Shown here: positions 18,199 to 27,667 of the stretch, piece by piece | Numbering within the stretch: position 1 is the stretch's first letter | How the letters are laid out: every line of letters starts with the position of its first letter | Position numbers and translations under genes: made by a program | Notes under the pieces: generated by a model | Database searches by the model: none | What the model was told of the DNA's origin: nothing | What the model saw: the letters and a program-made list of their open reading frames with translations, nothing else | Source: Paenibacillus taichungensis | GTDB taxonomy: Bacteria; Bacillota; Bacilli; Paenibacillales; Paenibacillaceae | Assembly: GCF_003287275.1 (NCBI RefSeq) | Contig: NZ_QEVW01000009.1 | Location: 124,001 to 188,000, forward strand | DNA: 64,000 nucleotides | Direction of reading: 5' to 3'

Positions 18199-18966
18199 AT
18201 GCCTAAAAGTCAAATTCCGGTTCTGAAGAAGAATCGGCCCAAACGAAACACAAGCCGTAAAATTGTTTTTATTCTCTTACTTCTTTTTATTGTATTACTT
18301 GCAGTACTTTTTTTTCGTTCTTCGATGAGTCGGATTTCGGCAATTGAGATTACGGGTAATGTATACACAACAACTTCAGAACTGCTGGAGAAAAGTGGTC
18401 TGAAGGAGGGCGAACAGTTTTTTGGGACAACCTCTGCTGATGTGATTGAGCGACTGAAAACAATCAAGGCTATATCAACCGTAACTGTGGATAAACAATT
18501 TCCCGGGACTATTCTTATTAAGGTGCAGGAATATCCAACAGTTGCGTATGAACTTGGTTCTGACGGTACGCTAAAAGCCATACTGGCAAGCGGGACAAGC
18601 TTAACGGTCCCTGCCACCATTGGTGTTGCGGTTGAGAAACCGATTTTGACCCAGTGGAAGGCGGACGATCCGCTCAAGGCTAAGCTGAGTGAAACGTTGG
18701 CCAAGATCCCGAATGAACTAACGACGGATATTTCAGAGATTATTCCGAATCCTACACCTTCATTCCCGGATCAGATTCGGATATATACCAAGTCACAGTT
18801 TGAAGTGATTACAACCGTTTCTCTATTATCCGATAAGGTAGAGTATCTCAATCAGGTCATTGAGACGGAACGTCCAGGGAAAATCACGATGCTGGAGGCT
18901 GATACTTACGTGCCTTTCATTCCGGATAATCCTGAAGAAGATGCTGAGCCAGGAGCAACTCCCTGA
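18199..18966 (+). CDS. divIB: Cell division protein DivIB/FtsQ
   Basis: A 255-aa bitopic divisome protein. Layout: a very basic N-terminus of about 22 residues, one membrane helix at about 23-42 (IVFILLLLFIVLLAVLFF), then a POTRA-type domain from about 46 (ISAIEITGNVYTTTSELL) to 115, a beta domain, and an acidic Pro/Glu tail. DivIB bridges FtsL-DivIC and PBP2B. The ATG at 18199 has GTGGAG upstream. It is the last cell-wall gene before a 293-bp gap and ftsA. Confidence 0.92.
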   Translation: MPKSQIPVLKKNRPKRNTSRKIVFILLLLFIVLLAVLFFRSSMSRISAIEITGNVYTTTSELLEKSGLKEGEQFFGTTSADVIERLKTIKAISTVTVDKQFPGTILIKVQEYPTVAYELGSDGTLKAILASGTSLTVPATIGVAVEKPILTQWKADDPLKAKLSETLAKIPNELTTDISEIIPNPTPSFPDQIRIYTKSQFEVITTVSLLSDKVEYLNQVIETERPGKITMLEADTYVPFIPDNPEEDAEPGATP

Positions 18967-19170
18967 TTTCCGCCTTTATTCGGTTGAGAAGTATTCAAAA
19001 CCAGACGGGATCGGGGTTTAGCCCCTTTAATCCAGTGAAAGTTGTTCTTTCTGAGACGAAGAAAAAATGATACACTTGAACTTATGGCACTTGAGTTGCC
19101 TCCTTCTTTTTTCTTCAAGGTTTTATGTCTCGCAACCAGATCTTGGCACCCAAAAAAATTGTAGAAAAAA

Positions 19171-19196
19171 GAGGGAAAGCCTAAAGTGTGTTGAAT
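19171..19196 (+). promoter_or_regulatory. Candidate sigma H-type promoter upstream of ftsAZ
   Basis: GAGGGAAA at 19171-19178 and TTGAAT at 19191-19196, 12 bases apart, resemble sigma H elements (AGGA-like -35, GAAT -10). B. subtilis ftsAZ has a sigma H promoter used early in sporulation, so the position is right. The match is partial and untested. The rest of the 293-bp gap between divIB and ftsA holds AT-rich sequence and no convincing gene. Confidence 0.4.
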
Positions 19197-19259
19197 ATGT
19201 TTTAAGAGTGTTTAAACCCGAACGTATTTTACTATTTGGAGTCAGGAGGTGCCACAGAC

Positions 19260-20546
19260 TTGAGCAACAATGACATCATTGTTAGTTTGGACATCGGTAC
19301 ATCCAAAATTCGCGCTATTATTGGGGAAATGAATAATGGAACCTTTAATATTATTGGAGTTGGATCTGCCGACTCGGAGGGAATTCGCAAAGGTGTAATC
19401 GTAGATATCGATCAGACGGTGCAATCGATCCGCAATGCAGTGGATCATGCAGAACGTATGGTAGGTATTCAAATATCCGAAGTATATGTTGGAATCTCGG
19501 GAAATCATATCGGACTGATGAGCAGTCACGGCGTCGTGGCAGTGTCTAACGAGGATCGTGAAATCGGAGAAGAAGACATGGAGCGGGTGTTGAAAGCAGC
19601 CGAAGTGATTGCGGTTCCACCGGAACGGGAAATTATTGATGTTGTCGCCAAGCAGTATGTTGTAGATGGCTTGGAAGGCATACAGGACCCTCGTGGTATG
19701 ATTGGTGTTCGTCTGGAAGTAGAGGCGACCATCATTACGGGTGCAAAAACCGCGATACATAATCTTTTGCGCTGCGTGGAAAAAGCGGGTCTGAAAGTAA
19801 GTGATTTGGTACTCATGTCACTTGGGGCAGGTCAGCTGGCATTGTCCAAGGATGAAAAAACGATGGGGTCCGTTCTTGTTGATATCGGAGCAGGGGCTAC
19901 AACCATCGCCATCTTCGAAGAAGACAGTCTCGTTGCAACTTCAACGCTGCCTATTGGCGGGGAATTCGTAACGAATGACATTGCCTATGGTCTGCGCACA
20001 TTAACAGATCAAGCCGAAAAGGTGAAATTGAAGTATGGCTGCGCATGGCTGGATGATGCTGCTGCTGATGTCATGTTCAAAGTAACACGGATTGGCAGTA
20101 ACGTAGACAAGGAATTCTCTCAAGAGGATCTGGCGGCTATTATCGAACCAAGGGTTCAGGAAATATTCCAGATGATTTCTCAAGAAGTGAAACGTCTTGG
20201 TTACAATGATCTTCCTGGAGGTTATATACTAACGGGAGGTACGGTCTCTATGCCGGGTGTTCTGCAGGTAGCTCAGCATGAGCTTGTTGCTTCGGTACGA
20301 GTTGCGGTGCCGGATTATATCGGTGTGCGTGACCCAGGCTACACGAGCGGAGTCGGCATTTTGCACAGTGTAATCCGCAGTTTGCGTATTCGTCCCTCGA
20401 TCAACAACGGCGGTGGAAATAATAACAACAACAACAATAACAACAAAAAACCGACCAACCGTCCTAAGCCGAATACGGCCCAGGAATCGGAGCAGAAACC
20501 AGGTCTGTTCGAACGGCTGAAAAATATGTTCAGCGAATTTATATAA
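19260..20546 (+). CDS. ftsA: Cell division protein FtsA
   Basis: A 428-aa actin-like ATPase that tethers FtsZ to the membrane. VSLDIGTSKIRAIIGEM at the start is the phosphate-1 motif, VDIGAGATTIAIF is phosphate-2, and GGYILTGGTVSMPG the adenosine motif. An unusual Asn-rich linker (about residues 388-404) precedes the conserved C-terminal amphipathic membrane helix LFERLKNMFSEFI. The TTG at 19260 is chosen because AGGAGGT at 19244-19250 is nine bases upstream and the N-terminus matches the family. A TTG at 19236 would put that site inside the gene. Confidence 0.96.
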   Translation: MSNNDIIVSLDIGTSKIRAIIGEMNNGTFNIIGVGSADSEGIRKGVIVDIDQTVQSIRNAVDHAERMVGIQISEVYVGISGNHIGLMSSHGVVAVSNEDREIGEEDMERVLKAAEVIAVPPEREIIDVVAKQYVVDGLEGIQDPRGMIGVRLEVEATIITGAKTAIHNLLRCVEKAGLKVSDLVLMSLGAGQLALSKDEKTMGSVLVDIGAGATTIAIFEEDSLVATSTLPIGGEFVTNDIAYGLRTLTDQAEKVKLKYGCAWLDDAAADVMFKVTRIGSNVDKEFSQEDLAAIIEPRVQEIFQMISQEVKRLGYNDLPGGYILTGGTVSMPGVLQVAQHELVASVRVAVPDYIGVRDPGYTSGVGILHSVIRSLRIRPSINNGGGNNNNNNNNNKKPTNRPKPNTAQESEQKPGLFERLKNMFSEFI

Positions 20547-20696
20547 AAGGTTGAATCCATTTCATACAATTCTTGAAGCCGTCTGAATGCGCTGGTTCTA
20601 AAATAAACGCTTTCGTTCGTCGATATATGAAATTGATTCGGTTCAATCAAAAATTGGACGGGCCATCCATGCACATTGAGGGGGAGATGGAATAAT

Positions 20697-21809
20697 ATGT
20701 TGGAATTTGATTTCGAGATGGAGAGCTTGGCTCAAATTAAAGTCATCGGTGTAGGCGGCGGCGGAAGCAATGCAGTCAACCGTATGATCGAAAACGGTGT
20801 ACAAGGTGTAGAATTTATTACGGTAAATACGGACGCTCAGGCGTTACACCTTGCAAAATCCGAGCATAAATTGCAAATCGGTGATAAATTAACCCGTGGT
20901 CTTGGCGCTGGCGCCAACCCGGATGTAGGTAAAAAAGCAGCGGAAGAATCCCGTGATTTGATCATGAACACCTTGAAAGGTGCAGACATGGTATTTGTTA
21001 CAGCAGGTATGGGCGGCGGAACTGGTACAGGTGCGGCTCCGGTTATTGCCGAAATCGCCAAAGAGTGCGGTGCACTTACCGTGGGTGTAGTTACTCGCCC
21101 GTTCACATTTGAAGGACGTAAACGTTCCAGCCATGCAGAGCAAGGTATTGAAGCTCTCAAGGAAAAAGTGGACACGCTGATCGTCATTCCAAATGATCGT
21201 TTGCTTGAGATTGTAGACAAAAAGACACCAATGCTTGAAGCGTTCCGTCAAGCAGATAATGTGCTCCGTCAAGCCGTACAAGGTATCTCTGACTTGATCG
21301 CTGTACCGGGTCTGATCAACCTTGACTTTGCAGACGTGAAAACGATCATGCACGAGCGTGGATCTGCGCTGATGGGTATCGGTGAATCAACTGGCGAGAA
21401 CCGTGCTGCAGAAGCGGCACGTAAAGCGATCATGAGTCCTTTGCTGGAAACTTCCATCGAAGGTGCACGTGGTGTCATCATGAACATTACGGGTGGCATT
21501 AATCTGTCCCTGTATGAAGTCAATGAAGCAGCTGAGATCGTTACGTCAGCTTCTGATCCGGAAGTGAACATGATCTTTGGTGCCATCATTGATGAGGATC
21601 TGAAGGAGGAAATCAAAGTAACGGTCATTGCGACTGGTTTTGAAGATAAACCTGCTTCCCCACCACCAGGGCGTAAACCGGCTCCAGCAAGTGAGCCTGC
21701 GGATAACCGTTCGCCGAACCTGCGTCCGTTCGGAAATCAGCCGAGCAATGATCAGCTGGATATTCCGACATTTTTGCGCAATCGTTCACGTAATAATAAC
21801 AACGATTAA
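20697..21809 (+). CDS. ftsZ: Cell division GTPase FtsZ
   Basis: A 370-aa tubulin-like GTPase that forms the Z ring. It has the G-box [11 protein letters not shown] near residue 20, the tubulin signature [11 protein letters not shown] near 104, and the T7 synergy loop [11 protein letters not shown] near 205. After about residue 315 comes a Pro-rich linker and the conserved tail [11 protein letters not shown], the docking peptide for FtsA and SepF. The ATG at 20697 has a GGGGGAGATGG site. In-frame codons upstream (20676) would include that site. A strong terminator follows, ending the dcw transcript. Confidence 0.98.
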   Translation: MLEFDFEMESLAQIKVIGVGGGGSNAVNRMIENGVQGVEFITVNTDAQALHLAKSEHKLQIGDKLTRGLGAGANPDVGKKAAEESRDLIMNTLKGADMVFVTAGMGGGTGTGAAPVIAEIAKECGALTVGVVTRPFTFEGRKRSSHAEQGIEALKEKVDTLIVIPNDRLLEIVDKKTPMLEAFRQADNVLRQAVQGISDLIAVPGLINLDFADVKTIMHERGSALMGIGESTGENRAAEAARKAIMSPLLETSIEGARGVIMNITGGINLSLYEVNEAAEIVTSASDPEVNMIFGAIIDEDLKEEIKVTVIATGFEDKPASPPPGRKPAPASEPADNRSPNLRPFGNQPSNDQLDIPTFLRNRSRNNNND

Positions 21810-21829
21810 TACGATAATAGATTTCATTG

Positions 21830-21880
21830 AAGACCCGGTGCTCCTGATGGAGCAACCGGGTCTTTTTTGTTTTTTTTATT
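21830..21880 (+). terminator. Rho-independent terminator after ftsZ
   Basis: Arms AAGACCCGGTGCTCC and GGAGCAACCGGGTCTT pair with one bulge, followed by a long T-rich run from 21863. It closes the dcw cluster before the sporulation genes. Confidence 0.9.
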
Positions 21881-21964
21881 ATCCTATCACATCGTATTGA
21901 ACAAATTCTGAACAACGGGTCTGAGCAATTCCGACAAAAAAAGTTGGAACGATCCCCCCATGAT

Positions 21965-21997
21965 TAGACAGACTTTGAAAAGTGAGCTCCTTATACT
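21965..21997 (+). promoter_or_regulatory. Candidate spoIIG-type promoter with long spacer
   Basis: TAGACA (21965-21970) and TATACT (21992-21997) are 21 bases apart. The B. subtilis spoIIG promoter is a sigma A promoter with an abnormally long, 22-base spacer that Spo0A-P activates. A 0A-box-like TCCGACA lies at 21930-21936. The match is suggestive, not proven. Confidence 0.35.
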
Positions 21998-22064
21998 TGT
22001 GAATATGCTCATGAATATCGGGATAACGTTATTTCGATATGTTGCGCGCAGGCAGGTGAAGAAT

Positions 22065-23045
22065 GTGGTTGTATATGTGGATCTTATTTTTTTGACGAAC
22101 CTGTGTATTGACGGTGCACTCATCGGACTGACGGCCTGGATGCGCAAAACGAAGCTGGTCTGGTGGAGATGGTTGCTGTCCGCAATCGTGGGTGCGCTGT
22201 ATGTCGTCATGATGTTTGTACCGGAGTTTGATTTTATGTTCACCTTTTTAATCAAGTTTGGATTGTCTCTGGTGATGCTAGGTATTGCATTTGGGTTTAA
22301 GGGTCTTCAGGCATTTATGAGGACTTTGGGTACCTTCTATGTAATCAATTTTGTCGCCGCAGGGGGAATTCTGGGTGTGCACTACATGCTGCAAAGCTCT
22401 GGGGAATTGTTCAACGGCATTTGGTTTACGGCATCAGGTGGAATGTCTTTTGATCTGAAAATTGCCTTCTGGTTCACGTTTGTCGTCTTTTTTGCTGTGC
22501 TTTTTCTATTCAAAGCGGTGCAGAGCTCGAAACGAAAAACAGACCGAATGACAACGTACTTGGGTAAAGTGGAGGTTTTTATTGACGAGGTGACTATTTC
22601 TTGTACAGGCCTTCTGGATACAGGAAATCAGCTCACAGACCCCCTTTCACGTATGCCCGTCATGGTAATGGAAGTATCGTTATGGCAAGACATGCTGCCT
22701 GCTTCATGGAAGGGCAGGTTGAAGGATGAGGCGCCGGACAACCTTATCATGGAGCTCGATCAGGAGGATTTTCACTGGCAGGATCGTTTAAGGCTTGTGC
22801 CCTATCGAGGCATTAACAAAGGAACTGCGTTTATGCTGGCGATGAAGCCAGACCGGGTGAAGGTAACGATGGATGAGATGTGTTATGAGACGACAAAGGT
22901 ATTAATAGGGTTGGACGGAGGCGTACTGTCATCCGATGGAAAATACCAGGCCGTGATTCACCCTGAGCTTGTGCAAGACGCTGCTTCTGCGCAGTCTACG
23001 GCTATCTCTGCGGGAGCAACAGAAAAGCCGCTGAATGTGGTATAG
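22065..23045 (+). CDS. spoIIGA: SpoIIGA, membrane aspartic protease that activates pro-sigma E
   Basis: A 326-aa mother-cell protease at the sporulation septum. The first half has about five membrane helices starting at [16 protein letters not shown]. The cytoplasmic half carries the catalytic motif [11 protein letters not shown] with Asp at about residue 185. The GTG at 22065 gives the family N-terminus, with AGGTGA at 22054-22059 upstream. The frame is open back to 21960, but the extra 35 residues do not look like the family. It ends 11 bases before sigE, its substrate gene. Confidence 0.93.
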   Translation: MVVYVDLIFLTNLCIDGALIGLTAWMRKTKLVWWRWLLSAIVGALYVVMMFVPEFDFMFTFLIKFGLSLVMLGIAFGFKGLQAFMRTLGTFYVINFVAAGGILGVHYMLQSSGELFNGIWFTASGGMSFDLKIAFWFTFVVFFAVLFLFKAVQSSKRKTDRMTTYLGKVEVFIDEVTISCTGLLDTGNQLTDPLSRMPVMVMEVSLWQDMLPASWKGRLKDEAPDNLIMELDQEDFHWQDRLRLVPYRGINKGTAFMLAMKPDRVKVTMDEMCYETTKVLIGLDGGVLSSDGKYQAVIHPELVQDAASAQSTAISAGATEKPLNVV

Positions 23046-23056
23046 GAGGAACGTAC

Positions 23057-23779
23057 ATGCTTGTAAAATGGAAACTGGTGGCGCAGCTGCAGTACTATCG
23101 TTTATTATTTCTGCTTGGTTTGAAAAGTGAAGAGATTTATTATATCGGAGGCAGTGAGGCGCTGCCGCCCCCATTAACACGTGAAGAAGAAGAATTTTTG
23201 TTGCAAAAGTTGTCTTCAGGGGATTCGGCGATTCGTGCCATGCTGATTGAACGGAACCTGCGACTGGTGGTATACATCGCACGCAAATTCGAAAATACAG
23301 GTATCAATATCGAGGATCTGGTCTCCATCGGTGCAATCGGTTTGATTAAAGCCGTTAATACGTTTGACCCGGAAAAGAAAATTAAGCTGGCAACCTATGC
23401 TTCCCGTTGTATCGAAAATGAAATATTGATGTACCTGAGACGCAACAGTAAAATTCGTACAGAAGTTTCTTTTGATGAACCACTCAATATTGATTGGGAT
23501 GGAAATGAACTATTATTATCCGATGTACTGGGTACTGAGAACGATACAATCTATCGGAATATCGAAGAACAGGTAGACCGGAAGCTTTTGCATAAAGCAT
23601 TGGAAAAATTAACGGAGCGGGAGCGAATGATTATGGAGCTTCGCTTTGGCTTGACGGATGGGGAAGAAAAGACACAAAAAGATGTCGCCGATCTGCTTGG
23701 AATCTCCCAATCCTATATCTCTCGTCTCGAAAAAAGAATCATTAAAAGACTCCGTAAGGAGTTCAACAAGATGGTCTGA
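23057..23779 (+). CDS. sigE: RNA polymerase sigma E (pro-sigma E), early mother-cell factor
   Basis: A 240-aa sporulation sigma factor made as an inactive precursor. The pro-sequence of about 28 residues is hydrophobic-amphipathic, followed by [17 protein letters not shown], where cleavage by SpoIIGA is expected at the Tyr-Tyr pair (28/29). Region 2 contains [20 protein letters not shown] and [18 protein letters not shown]. Region 4 contains [19 protein letters not shown]. The chain is nearly identical to the Bacillus protein across its length. AGGAGG precedes the ATG. Confidence 0.98.
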   Translation: MLVKWKLVAQLQYYRLLFLLGLKSEEIYYIGGSEALPPPLTREEEEFLLQKLSSGDSAIRAMLIERNLRLVVYIARKFENTGINIEDLVSIGAIGLIKAVNTFDPEKKIKLATYASRCIENEILMYLRRNSKIRTEVSFDEPLNIDWDGNELLLSDVLGTENDTIYRNIEEQVDRKLLHKALEKLTERERMIMELRFGLTDGEEKTQKDVADLLGISQSYISRLEKRIIKRLRKEFNKMV

Positions 23780-23890
23780 ACAGGAGCATTTTTCATAATG
23801 GGTATTAATGGCAAGGATGCCAAGTGCGAATAAAAAAGCCTGCCCCGGAGATAATGTACATTAATGTTTCTCCTTGGGAGGTAAATCACG

Positions 23891-24673
23891 ATGACCCGAA
23901 ACAAAGTCGAGATTTGTGGCGTGGACACCGCAAAATTGCCTGTCCTCACCAACACAGAAATGCGGGAATTGTTTCATTCCCTTCAGCAACACCATGATCG
24001 CTCAGCAAGAGAGAAATTAGTGAATGGCAACCTGCGTCTTGTGCTCAGTGTCATTCAGCGCTTTAACAATCGGGGAGAGTTTGTCGATGATCTGTTCCAG
24101 GTTGGATGTATTGGCCTGATGAAAGCCATTGATAATTTTGATTTATCCCAAAATGTCAAATTTTCAACCTACGCGGTGCCGATGATTATCGGTGAAATCC
24201 GTCGATACCTGCGCGATAATAATCCAATTCGGGTATCTCGCTCCTTGCGGGACATTGCTTATAAAGCACTTCAGGTGCGTGATAGCCTGACGAATAAAAA
24301 TTCCCGTGAACCGACGATATTCGAAATTTCTGAGGTACTGAATGTGCCGAAGGAAGATGTGGTTTTTGCATTGGATGCCATTCAAGACCCGGTTTCGCTC
24401 TTCGAACCGATCTATCATGATGGTGGAGATCCAATCTATGTGATGGATCAGATCAGTGATGACAAAAACAAGGATGTATCCTGGATTGAGGAAATTGCAC
24501 TGCGTGAAGCGATGCACCGTCTCGGTCAAAGGGAGAAAATGATTCTGTCGATGCGGTTTTTCGAAGGGAAAACCCAGATGGAAGTGGCTGATGAAATTGG
24601 TATTTCCCAGGCGCAGGTATCCCGTCTGGAGAAATCAGCGATACAACAAATGCAGAAACATGTGAAGTCTTAA
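23891..24673 (+). CDS. sigG: RNA polymerase sigma G, late forespore factor
   Basis: A 260-aa sigma-70 family factor that directs late forespore transcription. It starts MTRNKVEICGVDTAKLPVL, a diagnostic N-terminus of sigma G that contains the Gin/SpoIIAB interaction region. Region 2 holds LFQVGCIGLMKAIDNFDL and region 4 EVADEIGISQAQVSRLEKS. It lies 111 bases after sigE, as in Bacillus, so part of its mRNA is read-through from spoIIG. No clear sigma F/G promoter could be assigned in the gap. GGGAGG precedes the ATG. Confidence 0.98.
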   Translation: MTRNKVEICGVDTAKLPVLTNTEMRELFHSLQQHHDRSAREKLVNGNLRLVLSVIQRFNNRGEFVDDLFQVGCIGLMKAIDNFDLSQNVKFSTYAVPMIIGEIRRYLRDNNPIRVSRSLRDIAYKALQVRDSLTNKNSREPTIFEISEVLNVPKEDVVFALDAIQDPVSLFEPIYHDGGDPIYVMDQISDDKNKDVSWIEEIALREAMHRLGQREKMILSMRFFEGKTQMEVADEIGISQAQVSRLEKSAIQQMQKHVKS

Positions 24674-24689
24674 CAAGGGGTTAGCCAAG

Positions 24690-24730
24690 AGGCGATCAAA
24701 GGGAAGAAATATCCCTTTGATCGTCTTTTT
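24690..24730 (+). terminator. Rho-independent terminator after sigG
   Basis: Arms 24690-24704 and 24712-24726 pair over 15 positions with one G-T pair. The loop is AGAAATA, followed by TTTTT. Confidence 0.9.
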
Positions 24731-24873
24731 GCTTTTTGGATTTCGACATCAGAGATATTTGGATTTGTTCGGTTGCCTTTCCTTCGAAAAAGAGGACATT
24801 TTTCGCGTAAGAAACATATATTGTATAGAAGCGGAGAACGGGCAGAAGTGGATTAATCGGGGGGCGTGACCAA

Positions 24874-25263
24874 ATGAAAGTGAACACAGGTGAAGCGGCG
24901 GGTAGCGGGATGAAAATTTCGGATTTTCAAACCAAAGATGTTATTAACATAACGGATGGCAAAAGACTGGGTCAGATTAGCGATTTGGAGCTGGATCTGA
25001 AGCAGGGACGAATTGAAGCGATTGTTGTACCAGGCTACAGTCGTTTTATGGGGCTGTTCGGCGGGGGAACGGATCTGGTGATCCCTTGGAGAAATATTGT
25101 GAAGATCGGTTCGGATGTCATTTTGGTTAAAATGGATGAAATTAAGGAAACTAACTACGATGAGCGCGACCGTGAAGCCCGGTTGTATGACGAACAGAAC
25201 GGCCGGATGGACCGGGTCGAACGTATTGAACGTTTAAATCGGAACCAGCGCCGGACGATATAA
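24874..25263 (+). CDS. YlmC/YmxH-family PRC-barrel sporulation protein
   Basis: A 129-aa protein with a single PRC-barrel domain at about residues 13-88: MKISDFQTKDVINI, LGQISDLELDLKQGRIEAI, then LVIPWRNIVKIGSDVILV. The family is found next to sigG and pgeF in spore formers, but its molecular role is not established. The C-terminal 40 residues are highly charged (Arg/Asp/Glu-rich) and absent from the roughly 80-aa Bacillus protein. An internal ATG at 24910 would give the short family start. The upstream ATG is kept because GGGGGGCGTGA lies before it. Confidence 0.8.
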   Translation: MKVNTGEAAGSGMKISDFQTKDVINITDGKRLGQISDLELDLKQGRIEAIVVPGYSRFMGLFGGGTDLVIPWRNIVKIGSDVILVKMDEIKETNYDERDREARLYDEQNGRMDRVERIERLNRNQRRTI

Positions 25264-25314
25264 CCGAGACAGAACGGGGTTCATTTGGTACACTGGAAGT
25301 TGTGAGGTGAGAAG

Positions 25315-26208
25315 ATGGAACCGTTTATTTTGGATAAGGAAATACGGTCGGGAAGCCAGAACTCAGATTGGGGTCCTGACCCGTTGTTATTATATGTGGA
25401 GCCGTGGAAATTGCAGTTTAAGCATATGAATGCCGGTTTTACGACAAGGCAAGGCGGTGTCGGAAGCACACCTTACGCCAGTCTAAACTGCGCCTATCAT
25501 GTTGGTGATGATCCGGCTGACGTGCTGAATAATCGTAAACTTGTAGCTGAAAAGCTGGGTTTTCCTTTGGAATCCTGGACTTGTGGAGAACAGGTACACG
25601 GTAACCATGTCGCTGTAATCACGGCTCAAGAGCGGGGCAAAGGTTTGCTGGATCGACAGTCTGCATTACAGGATACGGATGGGTTGATCACTAATGTGCC
25701 TGGTGTGCTGCTGACTTCCTTTTATGCAGATTGTGTACCCCTTTATTTCTATGACCCCGTACAACAAGCGGTGGGGCTAGCTCATGCCGGATGGAAAGGT
25801 ACAGTTGCCGGTATAGCCGAATCGATGGTCGAAAAGATGGAGCAGGAATATGGAAGTCGCAGACAGGATATCCATGCTGCAATAGGTCCCTCCATTGGGG
25901 ATTGCTGTTATGAAGTGGATGAAGCGGTTATGCAGCATGTACGGGTTTGGCTGGACCACTCCTCGGGTAATGATGAATACAAGAACTCTGCATCCAATCA
26001 AGTATATCGAGCTGCCGGAAATGGCAAAACGATGTTAAACTTGAAAGAATGCAATCGACACATTATGATGAAAGCAGGAATATTGCCGGATCATATCGAA
26101 TGTACAACTTGGTGTACAAGCTGCAATCCCGAGCTATTTTTCTCGTATCGTAAAGAAAATGGCATTACCGGGAGAATGGCGAGCTGGATTGGGCTGGAAG
26201 AGAGGTGA
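25315..26208 (+). CDS. pgeF: PgeF/YlmD, YfiH-family (LACC1-like) protein
   Basis: A 297-aa protein. Family members have been described as peptidoglycan editing factors and as purine nucleoside phosphorylases/adenosine deaminases of the LACC1 type. Zinc ligands are visible in EQVHGNHV (His), YADCVPL (Cys) and LAHAGWKGT (His). AAIGPSIGDCCYEVD and TTWCTSCNPELFFSYR are further family motifs. It is followed after six bases by yggS in a run also seen as ylmD-ylmE-ylmF-ylmG-ylmH in Bacillus. Confidence 0.9.
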   Translation: MEPFILDKEIRSGSQNSDWGPDPLLLYVEPWKLQFKHMNAGFTTRQGGVGSTPYASLNCAYHVGDDPADVLNNRKLVAEKLGFPLESWTCGEQVHGNHVAVITAQERGKGLLDRQSALQDTDGLITNVPGVLLTSFYADCVPLYFYDPVQQAVGLAHAGWKGTVAGIAESMVEKMEQEYGSRRQDIHAAIGPSIGDCCYEVDEAVMQHVRVWLDHSSGNDEYKNSASNQVYRAAGNGKTMLNLKECNRHIMMKAGILPDHIECTTWCTSCNPELFFSYRKENGITGRMASWIGLEER

Positions 26209-26214
26209 CCCTCT

Positions 26215-26916
26215 GTGTCATTGGAGGAGCGTATACAACTAGTAAATCAGAAGATCGAAGCCGCGTGTCAGCGCAGTGGCCGTCAACGTGAAGATGTCAA
26301 TGTGATTGCTGTCACGAAATACGTCTCACTTGAAACAACGGGAGCTGTGCTGGACCACGGTCTTGAGCATATTGGCGAAAACCGCTGGCAGGATGCACAA
26401 GCGAAATGGGAAGCATTCGGTCAGCAGGGAACCTGGCATTTTATCGGTCATTTACAGACGAATAAGGTGAAGGACGTCATCGGTAAATTCCGTTACATAC
26501 ATTCACTGGATCGTTTGTCCCTGGCCAAGGAGTTGGATAAAAAGGCGGCGTCTCTTGGCATCCAGGTGGAAACACTATTGCAGGTAAACATTTCGGGTGA
26601 AGAAAGCAAGTTTGGCTTGCAGCCTGAACAGGCGAGTTCCTTTTTGCGTGAAATCAGTTCGTTCAACAACCTGAAGGTCATCGGCCTGATGACCATGGCA
26701 CCCCATGAGGAAGATCCGGAGCTTACACGTCCCGTGTTTCGCGGACTGCGTGAGCTTAGAGACCATTTGAATGGACAAGCTTTAACAGCGGAGCCATTGA
26801 CCGAGTTGTCGATGGGCATGTCCAATGATTTTGAAGTGGCGATTGAAGAAGGGGCAACCTGGGTTCGGCTTGGATCGATTCTCGTAGGAAAAGAGGAGGG
26901 TTCGCAATGGGCGTAA
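26215..26916 (+). CDS. YggS/YlmE, PLP-homeostasis protein
   Basis: A 233-aa single-domain alanine-racemase-fold protein that binds pyridoxal phosphate and buffers vitamin B6 and amino-acid pools. The PLP lysine is in VIAVTKYVS near residue 37. ENRWQDAQAKW, WHFIGHLQTNK, the SMGMSNDFEVAI phosphate-binding motif and VRLGSILVG match the family. It starts at GTG 26215 and its last ten bases overlap sepF. Confidence 0.93.
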   Translation: MSLEERIQLVNQKIEAACQRSGRQREDVNVIAVTKYVSLETTGAVLDHGLEHIGENRWQDAQAKWEAFGQQGTWHFIGHLQTNKVKDVIGKFRYIHSLDRLSLAKELDKKAASLGIQVETLLQVNISGEESKFGLQPEQASSFLREISSFNNLKVIGLMTMAPHEEDPELTRPVFRGLRELRDHLNGQALTAEPLTELSMGMSNDFEVAIEEGATWVRLGSILVGKEEGSQWA

Positions 26917-27374
26917 TGAATAAGTTTATGAATTTCCTCGGGCTTCAGGAAGAGGAAGAGATTGTGGAACGTGAGCGTATGGCGGCACAAGAGGAACATG
27001 ATCCTGATCAACAGGAAGCTGAAACCTCAAGTCTCGATAAACGTAGAAACCAAAGGGGTAATAATGTGGTGAGCATTCATTCCCAGAAAAATGTTAAAGT
27101 CGTCCTTTATGAACCGCGTTCTTATGACGAAGCACAAGAGATTGCTGACCATCTGCGCTCCCATCGTACCGTTGTCGTTAACCTGCAGCGGGTGCGTCAG
27201 GATCAGGCTCTGCGCGTCATTGATTTTTTGAGTGGCACAGTGTACGCACTGGGCGGCGGTATTTCAAAAATTGGCGGCAACATTTTTCTCTGTACGCCAG
27301 ATACGGTTGAAATTCAGGGTTCAATTACGGAAATACTGGCTGACAGCGAGCAAGATTATAACAGAATGAGGTGA
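26907..27374 (+). CDS. sepF: Cell division protein SepF
   Basis: A 155-aa membrane-binding, ring-forming protein that anchors FtsZ and shapes the septum. The N-terminal amphipathic helix MNKFMNFLGL is the membrane anchor, followed by an acidic linker. The SepF domain runs from about residue 63 (VVLYEPRSYDEAQEIADHL) to 145, including FLSGTVYALGGGISKIG. The ATG at 26907 has GAGGAGGG seven bases upstream, inside the preceding gene, so the two are coupled. Confidence 0.95.
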   Translation: MGVMNKFMNFLGLQEEEEIVERERMAAQEEHDPDQQEAETSSLDKRRNQRGNNVVSIHSQKNVKVVLYEPRSYDEAQEIADHLRSHRTVVVNLQRVRQDQALRVIDFLSGTVYALGGGISKIGGNIFLCTPDTVEIQGSITEILADSEQDYNRMR

Positions 27375-27381
27375 GCCACTT

Positions 27382-27651
27382 TTGTACCAGATTGAAAGCG
27401 TGTTGTACACGTTATACCAGATTTACTTTTACATGGTCATTGTCTACATATTGATGTCATGGCTTCCCAACGCACGGGAGAGCTTCATCGGTGAATGGCT
27501 AGGTAAGTTTGTGGAACCATATTTGAGACCTTTCCGCCGATTTATTCCGCCTTTGTTCGGTGTGTTGGATATTTCACCGATTGTGGCGTTGATCGTTCTT
27601 CAACTCGCGCTTAATGGGCTGATCTCCGTCCTCCGATACTTTGTATATTAA
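27382..27651 (+). CDS. YggT/YlmG-family membrane protein
   Basis: An 89-aa protein with two membrane helices (about residues 8-26 and 63-84) joined by a loop with FVEPYLRPFRRFIPP, the YggT signature. The family is tied to cell division and membrane or osmotic functions, but no reaction is known. It starts at TTG seven bases after sepF with GAGGTGAG upstream. Confidence 0.9.
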   Translation: MYQIESVLYTLYQIYFYMVIVYILMSWLPNARESFIGEWLGKFVEPYLRPFRRFIPPLFGVLDISPIVALIVLQLALNGLISVLRYFVY

Positions 27652-27667
27652 GGTAGGGTGAACATAG

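Noticed and set aside
23780..23890. Sigma F/G-type promoter before sigG
   Set aside because: GTATTAA and CGAATAA-like elements exist but spacing and -10 match are too weak to claim.
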